The position numbers and the translations under genes are program-made. From Ramlibacter humi (GTDB taxonomy: Bacteria > Pseudomonadota > Gammaproteobacteria > Burkholderiales > Burkholderiaceae_C): a DNA stretch of 64,000 nucleotides. Each line of letters begins with the position of its first letter. The stretch's first letter is position 1. The stretch is from NCBI RefSeq assembly GCF_004681975.1, contig NZ_SMLK01000004.1:288086-352085 (forward strand), read 5' to 3'. The notes below the pieces were generated by a model that was not told the origin of the DNA, searched no databases, and saw nothing but the letters and a program-made list of their open reading frames with translations. Of the stretch, positions 17,259 through 28,680 are shown one piece after another.

Positions 17259-19428
17259 TCAGAAGGTGTAGGCCGCGTTCACGCCCAGCAGCCAGTTGCG
17301 CCCGGGCGCCGGCTCGAAGAAGCGGCCGTTGCCCTCGTTCACGATCACCGAGCCGGCGTAGCGGCGGTCCGTCACATTGTCCACCCGCACGAATTCCCGG
17401 AGCCGCCACGCGCCTACCGCCTGCCGGAGCGAAGCGCGCAAGGCCAGCACCGTCGAAGCGCCGGCGAAATCGCTGTTGGCGTCGTCCACCGCCATGCGGC
17501 CGGTGTGCCGCAGCTCGGCTGCCGTTTCCAGCCCCCACGGCTTGTGCGTCCAGGCCAGCTCGCCGAACAGCATGGTGCGCGGGATGCCGGGGATGCGCTG
17601 CCCTGCCGGGATGGCGACCGTGGGCACGGTGCACGGCGGCGGGCCGCAGGTGAGGAAGCCGGTGGCGTACTCGGCCTGCAGCGCGGTGGCGGCGATCGAT
17701 GCCGACCAGCCGCCGCCAAGCGTGCCGTCCAACGCGGCTTCGAAGCCGCGGCGACGCGTGCGGCCGGCGTTCTGGAAGGTGCTGCGCCCGCCCGAGTTGG
17801 TCAGCACCACCAGCTCGTCCGAGGTACGTGCTTCGAACAAGGCCGCGTTCAGCTTCCAGTTGCCGCCGAGCAGCGCCTTGGCGCCCACCTCCAGCTGCCG
17901 GCTGGTGGCGCTCCGCAGGTTGAAGTTGAGCCCGCCGCCGCCCGGCCGGTAAGCCAGCTCGTTGAAGGTCGGCGTCTCGAAGCCGCGCCCCGCGCTGACG
18001 TACAGGTTCAGGCGGTCGTTCGCGTGCCAGACAACGCCTGCCACGGGCGTGGTGGCCGAGTAGGCGACCGCGCCGCTGTCGTCGCCGTTCGCGCCGCTGA
18101 TGAAGTGGTCGCGCGAATCGAAGCGCGCCCGCGAGTGCCGCACGCCCGCCGTCACCGAAACGCGCTCGCCTTCCCAGACGCCCTGCACGTACTGGTCGAA
18201 GGTGCGCACTCGGTTGTCCTCGTCGCGGCGCAGCGCACCTTCGACGCCCAGCACCTGCGCCACACCCGTGCCCGTGAAGTTCTGGAAGCCCAGCCGATGC
18301 TCGTCTAGGCGCTCGGTGGTGAGACCCGCCGTCACGGTGAGCGGCGTGCCGAGAGCGCGCGTGCGCATCACCCACCGGCCATCGGTCCCTTCGTACGAAC
18401 GCGAAAGGCCGATCACGCCGCCCGGCTGCGTGACCGGCGCCTGGGTCGCCACCGGAATGGCCTGGAACTGGCGTGACCGGCGCCTGGGTCGCCACCGGAA
18501 TGGCCTGGAACTGGGTCGTGTCGCGGATGCCGCGCCAGGTGGTGACTTTGAACGAATGCACTTCATCCAACCGATGCTCCAGGATCGCACCGGCCTGCTG
18601 CTGGTTCACCGACTTGCGCGTGTTGAAGGCCAGCGCCACCGGGCTGGCCTGCTTCGGGTTGGTCTGGAACTCGGCACGGGTGAGCCCCATCGGGTCCTGC
18701 GTGTCCGGCATGTCCACGCTGTTCAGCACCACCGTCAACTTGGTGCCGGGGCTGAAACCATAGCGCGCCTTCAGGTTCAATCCCGTGCGCTCGGCCGGGC
18801 TGTGGTCGCGATAGCCGCCGGTCTCGAAGCGGGTGGCGCTGGCGTTGTACTGCAGCGCGCCTTGCTGCCCCGACAGCTTCACGTTGTGCCGCTGCGTGCC
18901 GTAGCTGCCGAAAGCGGTGGACCCTTCGGCCACCGTGTCCGGCCCGCCATCGGCGGTGAAAAGGCTGATGACGCCGCCGGACGAATTGCCGTACAGCGCG
19001 GAGAACGGACCGCGCAGCACCTCCACCCGGTCGGCCGACTGCAGGTCGAAGTGCGACACCTGGCTTTGGCCGTCGGGCGCGGTGGCGGGGATGCCATCGG
19101 TGTACAGCCGCAACCCGCGCACGCCGAACGTGGACCGCGCGCCGTACCCGCGGGAGGAGATCTGGATGTCCTGCGCGTAGTTCTGCCGGTTCAGCGCCGT
19201 GATGCCAGGCACGCGCACCAGCGATTCGGACAAGTTGATGCCCAGCTGCGCGCCGTGCAACGCCTCGCTGCCGATCACGTCCACCGAGGCGGGCGTGTCG
19301 AACGCGGATTGCGCGACGCCGGGGGTGGGCGTGACGACGATGGGACGCAGGCTGCTCTCGCCCGCGACTTGCGCCGCCGCGGGAAGCGTGAAGGTGGCCG
19401 CCAACACCGGAAGTGCCAGGCGGCGCAC
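17259..19428 (-). pseudogene. TonB-dependent receptor, YncD/PqqU-like, frameshifted by a 43-bp tandem duplication
   Basis: The gene starts at 19428 with a signal peptide (cleavage near AAAQ) and a plug domain (NRQNYAQDIQISSRGYG, VEVLRGPFSALYG). The beta-barrel ends at 17259 with FFEPAPGRNW and a terminal aromatic. The arrangement and many motifs recall E. coli YncD, now called PqqU, a receptor for pyrroloquinoline quinone. A 43-bp unit is present twice at 18429-18514. Since 43 is not a multiple of three, the reading frame changes after about residue 305-320. Removing one unit gives a continuous 708-residue protein, close to the roughly 700 residues of YncD. It may be a broken gene, a reversible slippage state, or a sequencing error. 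Confidence 0.85.
18429..18514. repeat. Perfect 43-bp tandem duplication inside the TonB receptor gene
   Basis: Unit 1 is 18429-18471 and unit 2 is 18472-18514; I compared them base by base and found no mismatch. Each begins CGTGACCGGCGCCTGGG. In the gene's direction each unit encodes QFQAIPVATQAPVT in one frame. The length shifts the frame by one base. Confidence 0.97.
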
Positions 19429-19430
19429 GG

Positions 19431-20024
19431 TCAGCGTGCCAGCCAGACCACCGCGCCCACCAGCACCGCGATGCCCAGTGCCCAGACCCAGGCCGGGATG
19501 CCCGAAGCCGCCTGCGCGGACGCTTGCGCCGCCATTGCCGCTGTGGCCTCGGGTGCTGCGCTTTCGGCGGCGGGCGCCGGATGCTTCTTCGCCAGCTCGC
19601 CTTCGAAGCGCTTGAAGAAGTCTTCCGCCATCGAGCGCGCCACGCCGTCGACCAGCCGCTGGCCGACCTGCGCGATCTTGCCGCCGACCTGCGCGTTCAC
19701 CGTGTAGAACAGCTCGCAGCCGGTGTCGCGCGGCTCCAGCCGCACCTGCGACGAGCCCTTGCCGAAGCCGGCGGCGCCGCCCTGCCCTTCGAACTTCAGC
19801 GTGTAGCTCTCGGGCGGGTTCACGTCTTCCAGCTGGATCTTGCCGGTGAACTTGGCCGACACCGGCCCCACCTTCACCGACATGCCGATCGAGTACGCAT
19901 TGGGCCCGGTGGACTCGATGCGGTCGCAGCCCGGGATGCAGGCCTTCAGCACCTCGGGGTCGTTCAGCGCCTCCCAGGCCTGCTCGCGTTGTGCCGCCAG
20001 CACGCGGCTGCCTTGCATGTCCAT
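19431..20024 (-). CDS. coxG: CoxG-like SRPBCC protein with C-terminal membrane anchor
   Basis: 197 residues. Residues 1 to about 148 form the CoxG/SRPBCC lipid-binding-type domain (PEVLKACIPGCD, KFTGKIQLEDV, GKIAQVGQRLVDG). An Ala-rich linker leads to a C-terminal transmembrane helix (about 176-196) ending in Arg. CoxG proteins recruit CO dehydrogenase-type enzymes to the inner membrane or deliver quinone to them, as recent work on mycobacterial CoxG indicates. The start ATG at 20024 is preferred over upstream in-frame codons that would run into the CoxE gene. Confidence 0.9.
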   Translation of the reverse strand: MDMQGSRVLAAQREQAWEALNDPEVLKACIPGCDRIESTGPNAYSIGMSVKVGPVSAKFTGKIQLEDVNPPESYTLKFEGQGGAAGFGKGSSQVRLEPRDTGCELFYTVNAQVGGKIAQVGQRLVDGVARSMAEDFFKRFEGELAKKHPAPAAESAAPEATAAMAAQASAQAASGIPAWVWALGIAVLVGAVVWLAR

Positions 20025-20041
20025 GTCATTTCTTCCTGTTT

Positions 20042-21235
20042 CTATCGGTCCATCACGGCCGCGATGCTCGCGGCCAGCTGTTGCAGCGTCTCGACGTTGT
20101 GCACGGCCAGCATGCCGTGCGCGCGGCGGTGCAGCTGCGCGGCGCCGCGCGCCAGCGGTTCGTAGCCTTCGAAGCGCATCAACGGATTGAGCCACAACAG
20201 GCGCCGGCTGTGCAGGCGCAGCCAGTCGAGCTCGCGGCCCAGCGCCTCGGGCTCGCCGGTGTCCAGCCCGTCCGTGATCAGCAGCACCAGCGTGCGCCGG
20301 CCCACCAGGCGGCGGGCATGCTGCGTGCGAAGCATCGCCAGCGATTCGCCCAGCCTCGTGCCGCCCGCGTAGTCGTCGATGGCCGAGCTGGCGACGGCCA
20401 GCATCGCATCGGTGTCCGACTGCCGGAAAGCCGGCGTCAGGTCGGTCAGGTGCGTGCCGAAAGCGAAGACATCGACATGCCCCACCCGCCCGCCCTCAGC
20501 GTGCCGCGTTGCCGAGTGCAGGAAGGCGAGCAGCAGGCGCGCATACCGTTCCATCGAACCGGAAACGTCCAGCAGCACCAGCAGCGGCAAAGGCTGGGTG
20601 CGCCGCTCGCGGCGCGGCAGCCGCACCAGCTCGCCGCCGGTGCGCGCGGCCGCGCGCATGGCGCCCGGCCAGTGCGGGCGAGTGCCGCGCAAACCGGCCC
20701 GGGTGCGGCGCGAGGGCACCTCGGGCACGGGCAGCGCGATGTCACGCGCGAGCCGCTCAACCAGCCGGTACTCGTCCCCGCTCAGCGCGCCGAAGTCGGC
20801 ATGGCGAAGCCGCTGCAGCTCGCTGGCCGTCATCGATGCGTCGAACCGCATCTCCTCGTCGGGCTTGGCGGCCACGCCCGCGCCGCGCTTCAGCGGCGCC
20901 AGCGCCTCGCGCACGCGCGGACGGCGCTGCACGGGTTCGGCCTTGCCTTCGCCGGTGGGCAGCATCTGCGCCAGCAGCTTCTGCGCCATGCCGGGGTCGC
21001 GGAAGAACGCGTCGAACAGTTCGCGGAACACCTCGCGGTCCTGCTCGCGGCCGACCAGCACCGATTCCAGCGCGGCGCCCAGGTCGTCGCGGCGCTCCAC
21101 GCCCACCAGCTGGGCGGCTTCGGTGGCGAGCGCGATGCGCGCGCTGTCCACCCGCACGCCGGCGCGGCGCAGCGCGCGGCCGAAGCCCGCCACGTTGCCG
21201 GCGAGCTTGCCCGTGCGGGCATCGCCGAGGTGCAT
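20042..21235 (-). CDS. coxE: CoxE-like VWA-domain protein
   Basis: 397 residues with a C-terminal von Willebrand A domain. The metal-site motif DVSGSM lies near residues 221-226 and the later TDGLDTG near 325. The N-terminal half is an Arg-rich CoxE region. CoxE works with the MoxR-like ATPase CoxD in maturing the molybdenum-copper or related active site. Its start overlaps the stop of the MoxR gene by one base (TGATG type), so translation is coupled. The gene order S-L-M-D-E-G matches cox operons. Confidence 0.9.
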   Translation of the reverse strand: MHLGDARTGKLAGNVAGFGRALRRAGVRVDSARIALATEAAQLVGVERRDDLGAALESVLVGREQDREVFRELFDAFFRDPGMAQKLLAQMLPTGEGKAEPVQRRPRVREALAPLKRGAGVAAKPDEEMRFDASMTASELQRLRHADFGALSGDEYRLVERLARDIALPVPEVPSRRTRAGLRGTRPHWPGAMRAAARTGGELVRLPRRERRTQPLPLLVLLDVSGSMERYARLLLAFLHSATRHAEGGRVGHVDVFAFGTHLTDLTPAFRQSDTDAMLAVASSAIDDYAGGTRLGESLAMLRTQHARRLVGRRTLVLLITDGLDTGEPEALGRELDWLRLHSRRLLWLNPLMRFEGYEPLARGAAQLHRRAHGMLAVHNVETLQQLAASIAAVMDR

Positions 21236-22122
21236 CACGCCTCCTGCGGTCGCAGCAAGCCGGCCGCGAAGTCGCGCGTGAGGGCGGCCACGTCCTCGCG
21301 CTGCTTGAACAGGATGCCGGCGGTGTCGGTCACCACCTCGGGATCGAGCTCCAGCGTGTCCATCGCCACCAGCGCTTTCGCCCATTCCACGCTCTCGGCG
21401 ATGCCCGGCGCGCGCTGGAACGCGTTGGCGAACGGCTGGCTGCGCAGCTTCGCGACGAAGGTCGCGACCTGCTCCGAGAGCTTCTCGCCCGCCTGCGGCA
21501 CGCGCGCGCGGACGATGGCGAGTTCGCGCTCGCGGTCCGGGTAGTCCAGCCAGTGGTACAGGCAGCGGCGCTTCAGCGCGTCGTGCAGCTCGCGCGTGCG
21601 GTTGCTGGTGAGGATGGTCACCGGCGGCGCCATCGCGCCGATGGCGCCCAGTTCGGGGATGCTGACTTGGTACTCGCCCAGGTACTCCAGCAGGAAAGCT
21701 TCGAACGGCTCGTCGGCGCGGTCCAGCTCGTCGATGAGCAGCACCGCACCGGGCGGCGGCGCCTGCAGCGCGCGAAGCAGCGGGCGGCGGATCAGGTACT
21801 GCTCCTGGTACACCTCGCGCTCGGCCTGCGCTGCCGTGCCCTGCGCTTCGGCCGCGCGCAAGTGCAGCAGCTGGGCCGCATAGTTCCATTCGTAAAGCGC
21901 TTCGCGCTGCTCCAGGCCGTCGTAGCACTGCAGCCGCAGCAGCTCGCGGCCGAGCGCGACGGACAGCGCCTTCGCCAGTTCGGTCTTGCCGACGCCGGGC
22001 TCGCCTTCCAGCAGCAGCGGGCGCTGCAGGCGCAACGCCAGGAACACGGCGGTGGCCAGGCGGCGGTCGGCGTAGTAGCCGGCCCCCTCGAGGGCCTGGA
22101 TGAGTTCGTCGATGGAGTTCAC
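21235..22122 (-). CDS. MoxR-family AAA+ ATPase (CoxD-like)
   Basis: 295 residues from the GTG at 22122; the frame is open further upstream from a TTG at 22161, but GTG gives the usual start of the family (NSIDELI). Walker A is GEPGVGKTE, Walker B is VLLIDELDRAD, and the sensor region is ILTSNRTREL. MoxR/CoxD ATPases pair with VWA proteins as chaperones inserting or modifying the metal centre of dehydrogenases. It lies between coxM and coxE in the operon. Confidence 0.9.
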   Translation of the reverse strand: MNSIDELIQALEGAGYYADRRLATAVFLALRLQRPLLLEGEPGVGKTELAKALSVALGRELLRLQCYDGLEQREALYEWNYAAQLLHLRAAEAQGTAAQAEREVYQEQYLIRRPLLRALQAPPPGAVLLIDELDRADEPFEAFLLEYLGEYQVSIPELGAIGAMAPPVTILTSNRTRELHDALKRRCLYHWLDYPDRERELAIVRARVPQAGEKLSEQVATFVAKLRSQPFANAFQRAPGIAESVEWAKALVAMDTLELDPEVVTDTAGILFKQREDVAALTRDFAAGLLRPQEA

Positions 22123-22171
22123 GGCGTGGGTCCGGGGCGGCGGCCGCCGGTGCGGCCGCAAACCCCGGAGG

Positions 22172-22963
22172 TTAGCCCAGCGCCTTGGCGACCGCGCGCT
22201 GCGCCATCACGCCGATCAGGTTGGCGCGGTACTCGGCGCTGGCATGCAGGTCGGACGACAAACCTTCGGCCGACACCTTCACCGAAGCGGCCGACTGCGG
22301 CGTGAAAGCCTTGCCCAGCGCATCTTCCAGTTCCTGGTGCCGGACCACGCCGTTGCCGCCGCCGGTGACCGCCACGCGCACGCCCGAGCCCGTGTCCGCG
22401 ACGAACACACCGATCAGCGCGAAGCGCGAAGCGGGCTGGCGGAACTTCACGTACGCCGCCCGCCTGGGGATGGGGAACGAGACGGAAGTGATCAGCTCGC
22501 CTTCTTCCAGCGCGGTGGTGAACAGGCCCTGGAAGAAATCGTCGGCCGCGATCTTTCGCTGGGTGGTGGTGACCGTGGCGTTGAGCGCGAGCACCGCGCT
22601 GGGGTAGCAGGCCGCGGGGTCGTTGTTGGCGATCGAGCCGCCGATCGTGCCCAGCGCGCGCACCTGCCGGTCGCCGATGCCGCCGGCCAGGTCGGCCAGC
22701 GCGGGGATGGCATCGCGCACGTCCTTGCTCGCGGCGACTTCGGCATGGCGCGTCATCGCACCGATCACCAGGTTGTTGCCCTCGCGTTTGATGCCCGACA
22801 GCTCGCGCACCGCGCCCAGGTCGACCAACTGCCCGGGATTGGCGAGCCGCAGCTTCATGGAAGCCAGCAGGGTCTGGCCGCCGGCCAGCACCTTGCCGCC
22901 CGCCCCCGCCAGCTTGGACGCATCCGCCAGGCTGGCAGGACGTTCGAAGGTGAATGTGTACAT
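22172..22963 (-). CDS. coxM: FAD-binding (medium) subunit of a molybdenum hydroxylase
   Basis: 263 residues, the CoxM/CutM family. FAD pyrophosphate-binding loops are AGGQTLL at residues 27-33 and TIGGSIAN at 106-113. The C-terminal CO_deh_flav domain follows. It passes electrons from the iron-sulfur subunit to the external acceptor. The gene lies 23 bases after coxL and 49 bases before the MoxR gene. Confidence 0.93.
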   Translation of the reverse strand: MYTFTFERPASLADASKLAGAGGKVLAGGQTLLASMKLRLANPGQLVDLGAVRELSGIKREGNNLVIGAMTRHAEVAASKDVRDAIPALADLAGGIGDRQVRALGTIGGSIANNDPAACYPSAVLALNATVTTTQRKIAADDFFQGLFTTALEEGELITSVSFPIPRRAAYVKFRQPASRFALIGVFVADTGSGVRVAVTGGGNGVVRHQELEDALGKAFTPQSAASVKVSAEGLSSDLHASAEYRANLIGVMAQRAVAKALG

Positions 22964-22986
22964 GGTGTTCTCCTTCCTTCGATGGT

Positions 22987-25359
22987 TCAGCGGGTGGCCT
23001 GCTGGATGGCCTGCCACACGCGCGGCGGGCTGGCGGGCATGTCGAGGTCCTTGACGCCGACGTCCTTCAGCGCGTCGAGCACGGCGTTGATCACCGCCGG
23101 CGGCGATCCGATGGCGCCGGCTTCGCCGCAGCCCTTGGTGCCCAGCGGGTTGTGCGTGCAAGGCGTGGACACCGCCCCCAACTTGAACGCCGGCAGGTCG
23201 TCGGCGCGCGGCATGGCGTAGTCCATGAAGCTGCCGGTGAGCAGCTGCCCGCTTTCCTTGTCGTACACGCAGTTCTCCAGCAGCGCCTGGCCGATGCCCT
23301 GCGCCAGGCCGCCATGCACCTGCCCTTCCACGATCAACGGGTTGATGATGGTGCCGAAGTCGTCCACCGCGGTGAAGCGGTCCAGCCGCACCACGCCCGT
23401 GGCCGGGTCCACTTCCACCTCGGCGATGTGCGTACCGGCCGGGAAGGTGAAGTTGGTGGGGTCGTAGAACGCGGTCTCGTTCAGGCCGGGCTCCAGCTTG
23501 TCGAGCGGGTAGTTGTGCGGCACGTACGCCGTCAGCGCGACCTGGCCGAACGGGATCTTCTTGTCCGTGCCCTTCACCTTGAACTCGCCGCCCGAGAACT
23601 CGATGTCGGCATCGCTGGCTTCCATCAGGTGCGCCGCGATCTTCTTGGCCTTGGCCTCGATCTTGTCCAGGGCCTTCATGATGGCCGCGCCGCCCACGCT
23701 GATGGAGCGCGAACCGTAGGTGCCCATGCCGAACGGCACGCGGCCGGTGTCGCCGTGCACCACGTCGACGTTCTCCACCGGGATGCCCAGCCGCGCGGCG
23801 ACCACTTGCGCGAACGTCGTCTCATGGCCCTGGCCGTGGCTGTGCGAACCGGTGAACACCGTCACGCTGCCCGTCGGGTGAACGCGGATCTCGCCGCATT
23901 CGAACAGGCCCGCCCGCGCGCCCAGCGCGCCGGCGATGTTCGATGGCGCGAGACCGCACGCCTCGATGTAGCTGCTGTAACCCAGGCCGCGCTTCAGGCC
24001 CTTGGCTTCGCTGGCCTTGCGGCGGGCCTCGAAGCCATCCACCTCGGCCAGCGACTTGGCCTTGTCCATGCACGCGTGGTAGTCACCCGTGTCGTACTGC
24101 AGCGCCACCGGCGTCTGGTACGGGAACTGGGTGACGAAGTTGCGCTTGCGGATCTCGTCCTGCGACAGGCCCATCTCCCACGCGCAGCGCGTGACCAGGC
24201 GCTCCAGCAGGTAGGTGGCTTCGGGCCGGCCCGCGCCGCGATAGGCGTCCACCGGCGCGGTGTTGGTGAACCACGCATCCACCTCCACGTGGATCAGCGG
24301 CGTGGTGTACTGGCCCGCCAGCAGCGTGGCGTACAGGATGGTCGGGATCGCCGTCGAGAAAGTGGACAGGTATGCGCCCAGGTTGGCGTCGGTGTGCACG
24401 CGCAGCGCCAGGAACTTGCCGTCCTTGTCCATCGCCATCTCGGCGCGGCTGACGTGGTCGCGGCCGTGCGCGTCGGAGAGGAAGGCTTCGCTGCGCTCGC
24501 AGGTCCACTTGATGGCGCAATTGAGCTGCTTGGCCGCCCACGTCAGCGCCACGTCTTCGGCGTACAGGTAGATCTTGGAGCCGAAGCCGCCGCCCACGTC
24601 GGGCGCGATGACGCGCACCTTGTGCTCGGGCAGGCCCAGCACGAAGGCCGTCATCAGCAGCCGCTCCACGTGCGGGTTCTGGTTGGCGACGTACAGCGTG
24701 TACTCGTCGTTCGCGCGGTTGTAGGCGCCGATGGCCGCGCGCGGCTCCATCGCGTTGGGCACCAGGCGGTTGTTGGTGAGGTCCAGCGTGGTGACGTGCG
24801 CCGCCTTGGCGAACGCCTCATCCACCGGCGCCTTGTCGCCGATGGCCCACGTGTAGCAGTGGTTGCCGGGCGCGGCGTCGTGCAGGGCCGTGCCCTTCTT
24901 CGCATCGCGCACGTCCACCACGGCCGGCAGCACGTCGTAGTCCACTTCCACGGCTTCCGCGGCGTCCTTGGCCTGCACCGGCGTGTCGGCCACGACCATG
25001 GCGACGTGGTCGCCGACGTAGCGCACCTTGCCTTGCGCCAGGATGGGATGCGGCGGCTCCTTCATCGGCGTGCCGTCGGTGCTGGTGATCAGCCAGCCGC
25101 AGGGCAGCCCGCCCATCTTGCCTTCCACGTCCTTGCCGGTGAACACGCGGGCCACGCCGGGCATGCCTTCGGCCTTCGACGTGTCGATGGACTTGATCGC
25201 GGCGTGCGCATGCGGCGAGCGCACGAACACCGCGTATTTCTGGTTCTGCAGCTGGATGTCGTCGGTGTACTGGCCGGCGCCGGTGAGGAAGCGGTAGTCC
25301 TCCTTGCGGCGCAAGGCTTCACCGATGTGCGGCAGCTTGGCGAGATCGGAAGCACCCAT
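22987..25359 (-). CDS. coxL: Form II CO-dehydrogenase-like molybdopterin large subunit
   Basis: A 790-residue catalytic subunit of the xanthine oxidase family, normal length. The active-site loop is AYRGAGR at residues 372-378, the form II signature; true carbon monoxide dehydrogenases (form I) have AYxCSFR with the copper-binding cysteine. The catalytic glutamate is Glu746 in GCGEAGAIG. The enzyme therefore is unlikely to be a copper-molybdenum CO dehydrogenase and its substrate is open (aldehyde, purine, N-heterocycle, or slow CO oxidation have been proposed for form II proteins). Encoded between coxS and coxM. Confidence 0.93.
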   Translation of the reverse strand: MGASDLAKLPHIGEALRRKEDYRFLTGAGQYTDDIQLQNQKYAVFVRSPHAHAAIKSIDTSKAEGMPGVARVFTGKDVEGKMGGLPCGWLITSTDGTPMKEPPHPILAQGKVRYVGDHVAMVVADTPVQAKDAAEAVEVDYDVLPAVVDVRDAKKGTALHDAAPGNHCYTWAIGDKAPVDEAFAKAAHVTTLDLTNNRLVPNAMEPRAAIGAYNRANDEYTLYVANQNPHVERLLMTAFVLGLPEHKVRVIAPDVGGGFGSKIYLYAEDVALTWAAKQLNCAIKWTCERSEAFLSDAHGRDHVSRAEMAMDKDGKFLALRVHTDANLGAYLSTFSTAIPTILYATLLAGQYTTPLIHVEVDAWFTNTAPVDAYRGAGRPEATYLLERLVTRCAWEMGLSQDEIRKRNFVTQFPYQTPVALQYDTGDYHACMDKAKSLAEVDGFEARRKASEAKGLKRGLGYSSYIEACGLAPSNIAGALGARAGLFECGEIRVHPTGSVTVFTGSHSHGQGHETTFAQVVAARLGIPVENVDVVHGDTGRVPFGMGTYGSRSISVGGAAIMKALDKIEAKAKKIAAHLMEASDADIEFSGGEFKVKGTDKKIPFGQVALTAYVPHNYPLDKLEPGLNETAFYDPTNFTFPAGTHIAEVEVDPATGVVRLDRFTAVDDFGTIINPLIVEGQVHGGLAQGIGQALLENCVYDKESGQLLTGSFMDYAMPRADDLPAFKLGAVSTPCTHNPLGTKGCGEAGAIGSPPAVINAVLDALKDVGVKDLDMPASPPRVWQAIQQATR

Positions 25360-25370
25360 GTCGCTCTCCT

Positions 25371-25841
25371 TCAGGCCTTGGCCATGGCGGCCTGTCCCTG
25401 CTGGACGGCCTTGACGATGTTCTGGTAGCCGGTGCAGCGGCAGATGTTGCCGTCCAGCTGCTCGCGGATCTGCGTCTCGCTGGCGTTGGGGTGCTGGCGG
25501 CACAGGTCGATGGCGCTCATCACCATGCCCGGCGTGCAGAAGCCGCACTGCAGGCCATGGCAGTCCTTGAACGCGGCCTGCATCGGGTGCATGGCGCCGT
25601 CGGCGGCGGCGATGCCTTCGATGGTGGTGATCTCGGCGCCCGGGTGCTGCACCACGAGCGTGTTGCACGACTTCACCGCCTTGCCGTTCACGAGCACGGT
25701 GCACGCGCCGCACTGCGCGGTGTCGCAGCCGACGTGGGTGCCGGTCAGGCGCAGGTTTTCGCGGATGGCCGTGACCAGCAGCGTGTTGGGCTCGACGTCC
25801 AGGCTGGCCGGCTTGCCGTTGACTTTCAGTTGGACCTGCAT
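25371..25841 (-). CDS. coxS: [2Fe-2S] small subunit of a molybdenum hydroxylase
   Basis: 156 residues with two [2Fe-2S] clusters. The plant-ferredoxin-type cluster uses Cys39, 44, 47 and 59; the second uses Cys99, 102, 134 and 136 (CGFC and CRC motifs). It carries electrons from the molybdenum centre to FAD. It is the first gene of the minus-strand operon, facing the GAF/Fis regulator across a 167-base divergent region. Confidence 0.95.
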   Translation of the reverse strand: MQVQLKVNGKPASLDVEPNTLLVTAIRENLRLTGTHVGCDTAQCGACTVLVNGKAVKSCNTLVVQHPGAEITTIEGIAAADGAMHPMQAAFKDCHGLQCGFCTPGMVMSAIDLCRQHPNASETQIREQLDGNICRCTGYQNIVKAVQQGQAAMAKA

Positions 25842-25917
25842 GGCTGTCTCTCCTTGCGGGGATGGATGGCGCGGCCATTTTTCGAGCGTGCCACGCGGCG
25901 ATCCCTAGGCGAAACCC

Positions 25918-25949
25918 TGAGAACGAAGCGCCTCGCACGGAAATTCTCA
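25918..25949. promoter_or_regulatory. Spaced inverted repeat in the cox/regulator divergent region
   Basis: TGAGAA (25918-25923) and TTCTCA (25944-25949) are exact reverse complements separated by 20 bases, centred between the two divergent starts. It could be a binding site for the Fis-type regulator encoded downstream. The arms are only six bases, so this is a candidate only. Confidence 0.3.
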
Positions 25950-26008
25950 AAATGGAACAATGGCCGGCTCAACATCGGCACGCGGCCAGGTCAACAACGG
26001 AAGACACC

Positions 26009-27108
26009 ATGCAGGCGGCAAGCGAACTGCGGTTGCGCGAGATCGAGCGGGCCCGCCACGCGGTCATGGCCGAGGGCCGCTCCGCCACGGATGTGCTGGT
26101 CGACCAGTTCTACGAGCGCAGCTGGATCGAACGCTCCTGGCGGCGCTGCCTGGCGCAGGGCCAGCGTCCCGACCAGCGGCTGAGCTTCGACGTGGTGTCG
26201 CCGCAGGCGATGCGCCGCACGGAGGAAGCCAGCCACACGCTGGTGCAGGCGGCCCGGCCGGTGATGTCCCGCCTGGCGCGCGCCATTGCCGGCAGCCGGT
26301 ACTTCGCGGTGCTGACGGACGCGCAAGGCACCGTGGTGGGCGTGGACGGCGCCATCGACCGCAGCGACCGGCGCGCCGGGCTCATCACGCGCGTCGGCGT
26401 GGACCTGTCCGAACGCGCCGTCGGCACCACCGCCATCGGCGCCGCGCTGGCCGAGCTGCAGCCCGTGTGGCTGCACCGCGGCGAGCATTTCTTCGACGAC
26501 ACCGGCTGCTACAGCTGCGCGGGCGCGCCGGTCATCGGGCCCCATGGCCGCGCAGTGGGCATGCTGGACCTCACCGGCATCGACGCCGCCGAACGGCCCG
26601 AACTCAAGCACCTGGTCGTGCAGTCGGCGCGCGGCATCGAGAACGCGCTGGCCTTGTCGCAGCCGCACGCACTGGTGCTGAGGCTCAACTGGCCGGGCCG
26701 CGCGTTCGGCGACGACGACGGCCTGCTCTGCCTGGACGGCGACGGCGGCGTGGTCGCGCTCAATCCCGCGGCGCGGCAGATGCTCGGGCACGCGGCGGCG
26801 GATGCGGTGCATGCCGGCGACCTGTTCGCGGCATCGTGGGAAACGTTCTTCGACGCGGCCGGGCGCGAGGGTTCCGCCGTCGAGGTTCCGCTGTGGTCCG
26901 GCCTCACCCTGCAGGTGCTGCCGCAGCGGCCCGGCGCCACGCACACGCCGCGGCCGGCGGCCGGCGATTCACGTCTGCCGCTGAAAGACCTGGAGACGGA
27001 GCTCATCCGCAAGGCCGTGCGCGACGCGCGCGGCAACGTGATGGCCGCGGCGAAGGCGCTGGGGATTTCGCGGGCGACGGTCTACCGCAAGCTGGGCAAC
27101 CGGCAACG

Positions 27109-27112
<4 letters not shown>
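26009..27112 (+). CDS. GAF-containing regulator with C-terminal Fis-type HTH, no AAA+ domain
   Basis: 367 residues from ATG 26009. Residues about 65-210 resemble the GAF sensor part of AcoR-type regulators (GVDLSERAVGTTAIG, HFFDDTGCYSCAGAPV). A PAS-like segment follows (about 230-290, LLCLDGDGGVVALNPAARQML). The C-terminus is a Fis helix-turn-helix, NVMAAAKALGISRATVYRKL. The sigma-54-activating AAA+ domain (GAFTGA, Walker motifs) normally in the middle is missing, so it cannot work as a standard sigma-54 activator. It probably controls the divergent cox-like operon. Upstream in-frame codons to 25862 lack a good start. Confidence 0.85.

Positions 27113-28679
<1,567 letters not shown>

Positions 28680-28680
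<1 letters not shown>

Noticed and set aside
16168-19428. A single 1086-codon open frame across the TonB receptor and xdhC as one fusion protein
   Set aside because: Its middle third has no resemblance to any protein and the true barrel is in another frame; it is an effect of the 43-bp duplication and high GC content.
25888-25900. TGGCACG on the minus strand upstream of coxS as a sigma-54 promoter
   Set aside because: The -12 TTGC element is absent at the required spacing, and the adjacent regulator lacks the AAA+ domain needed for sigma-54 activation.
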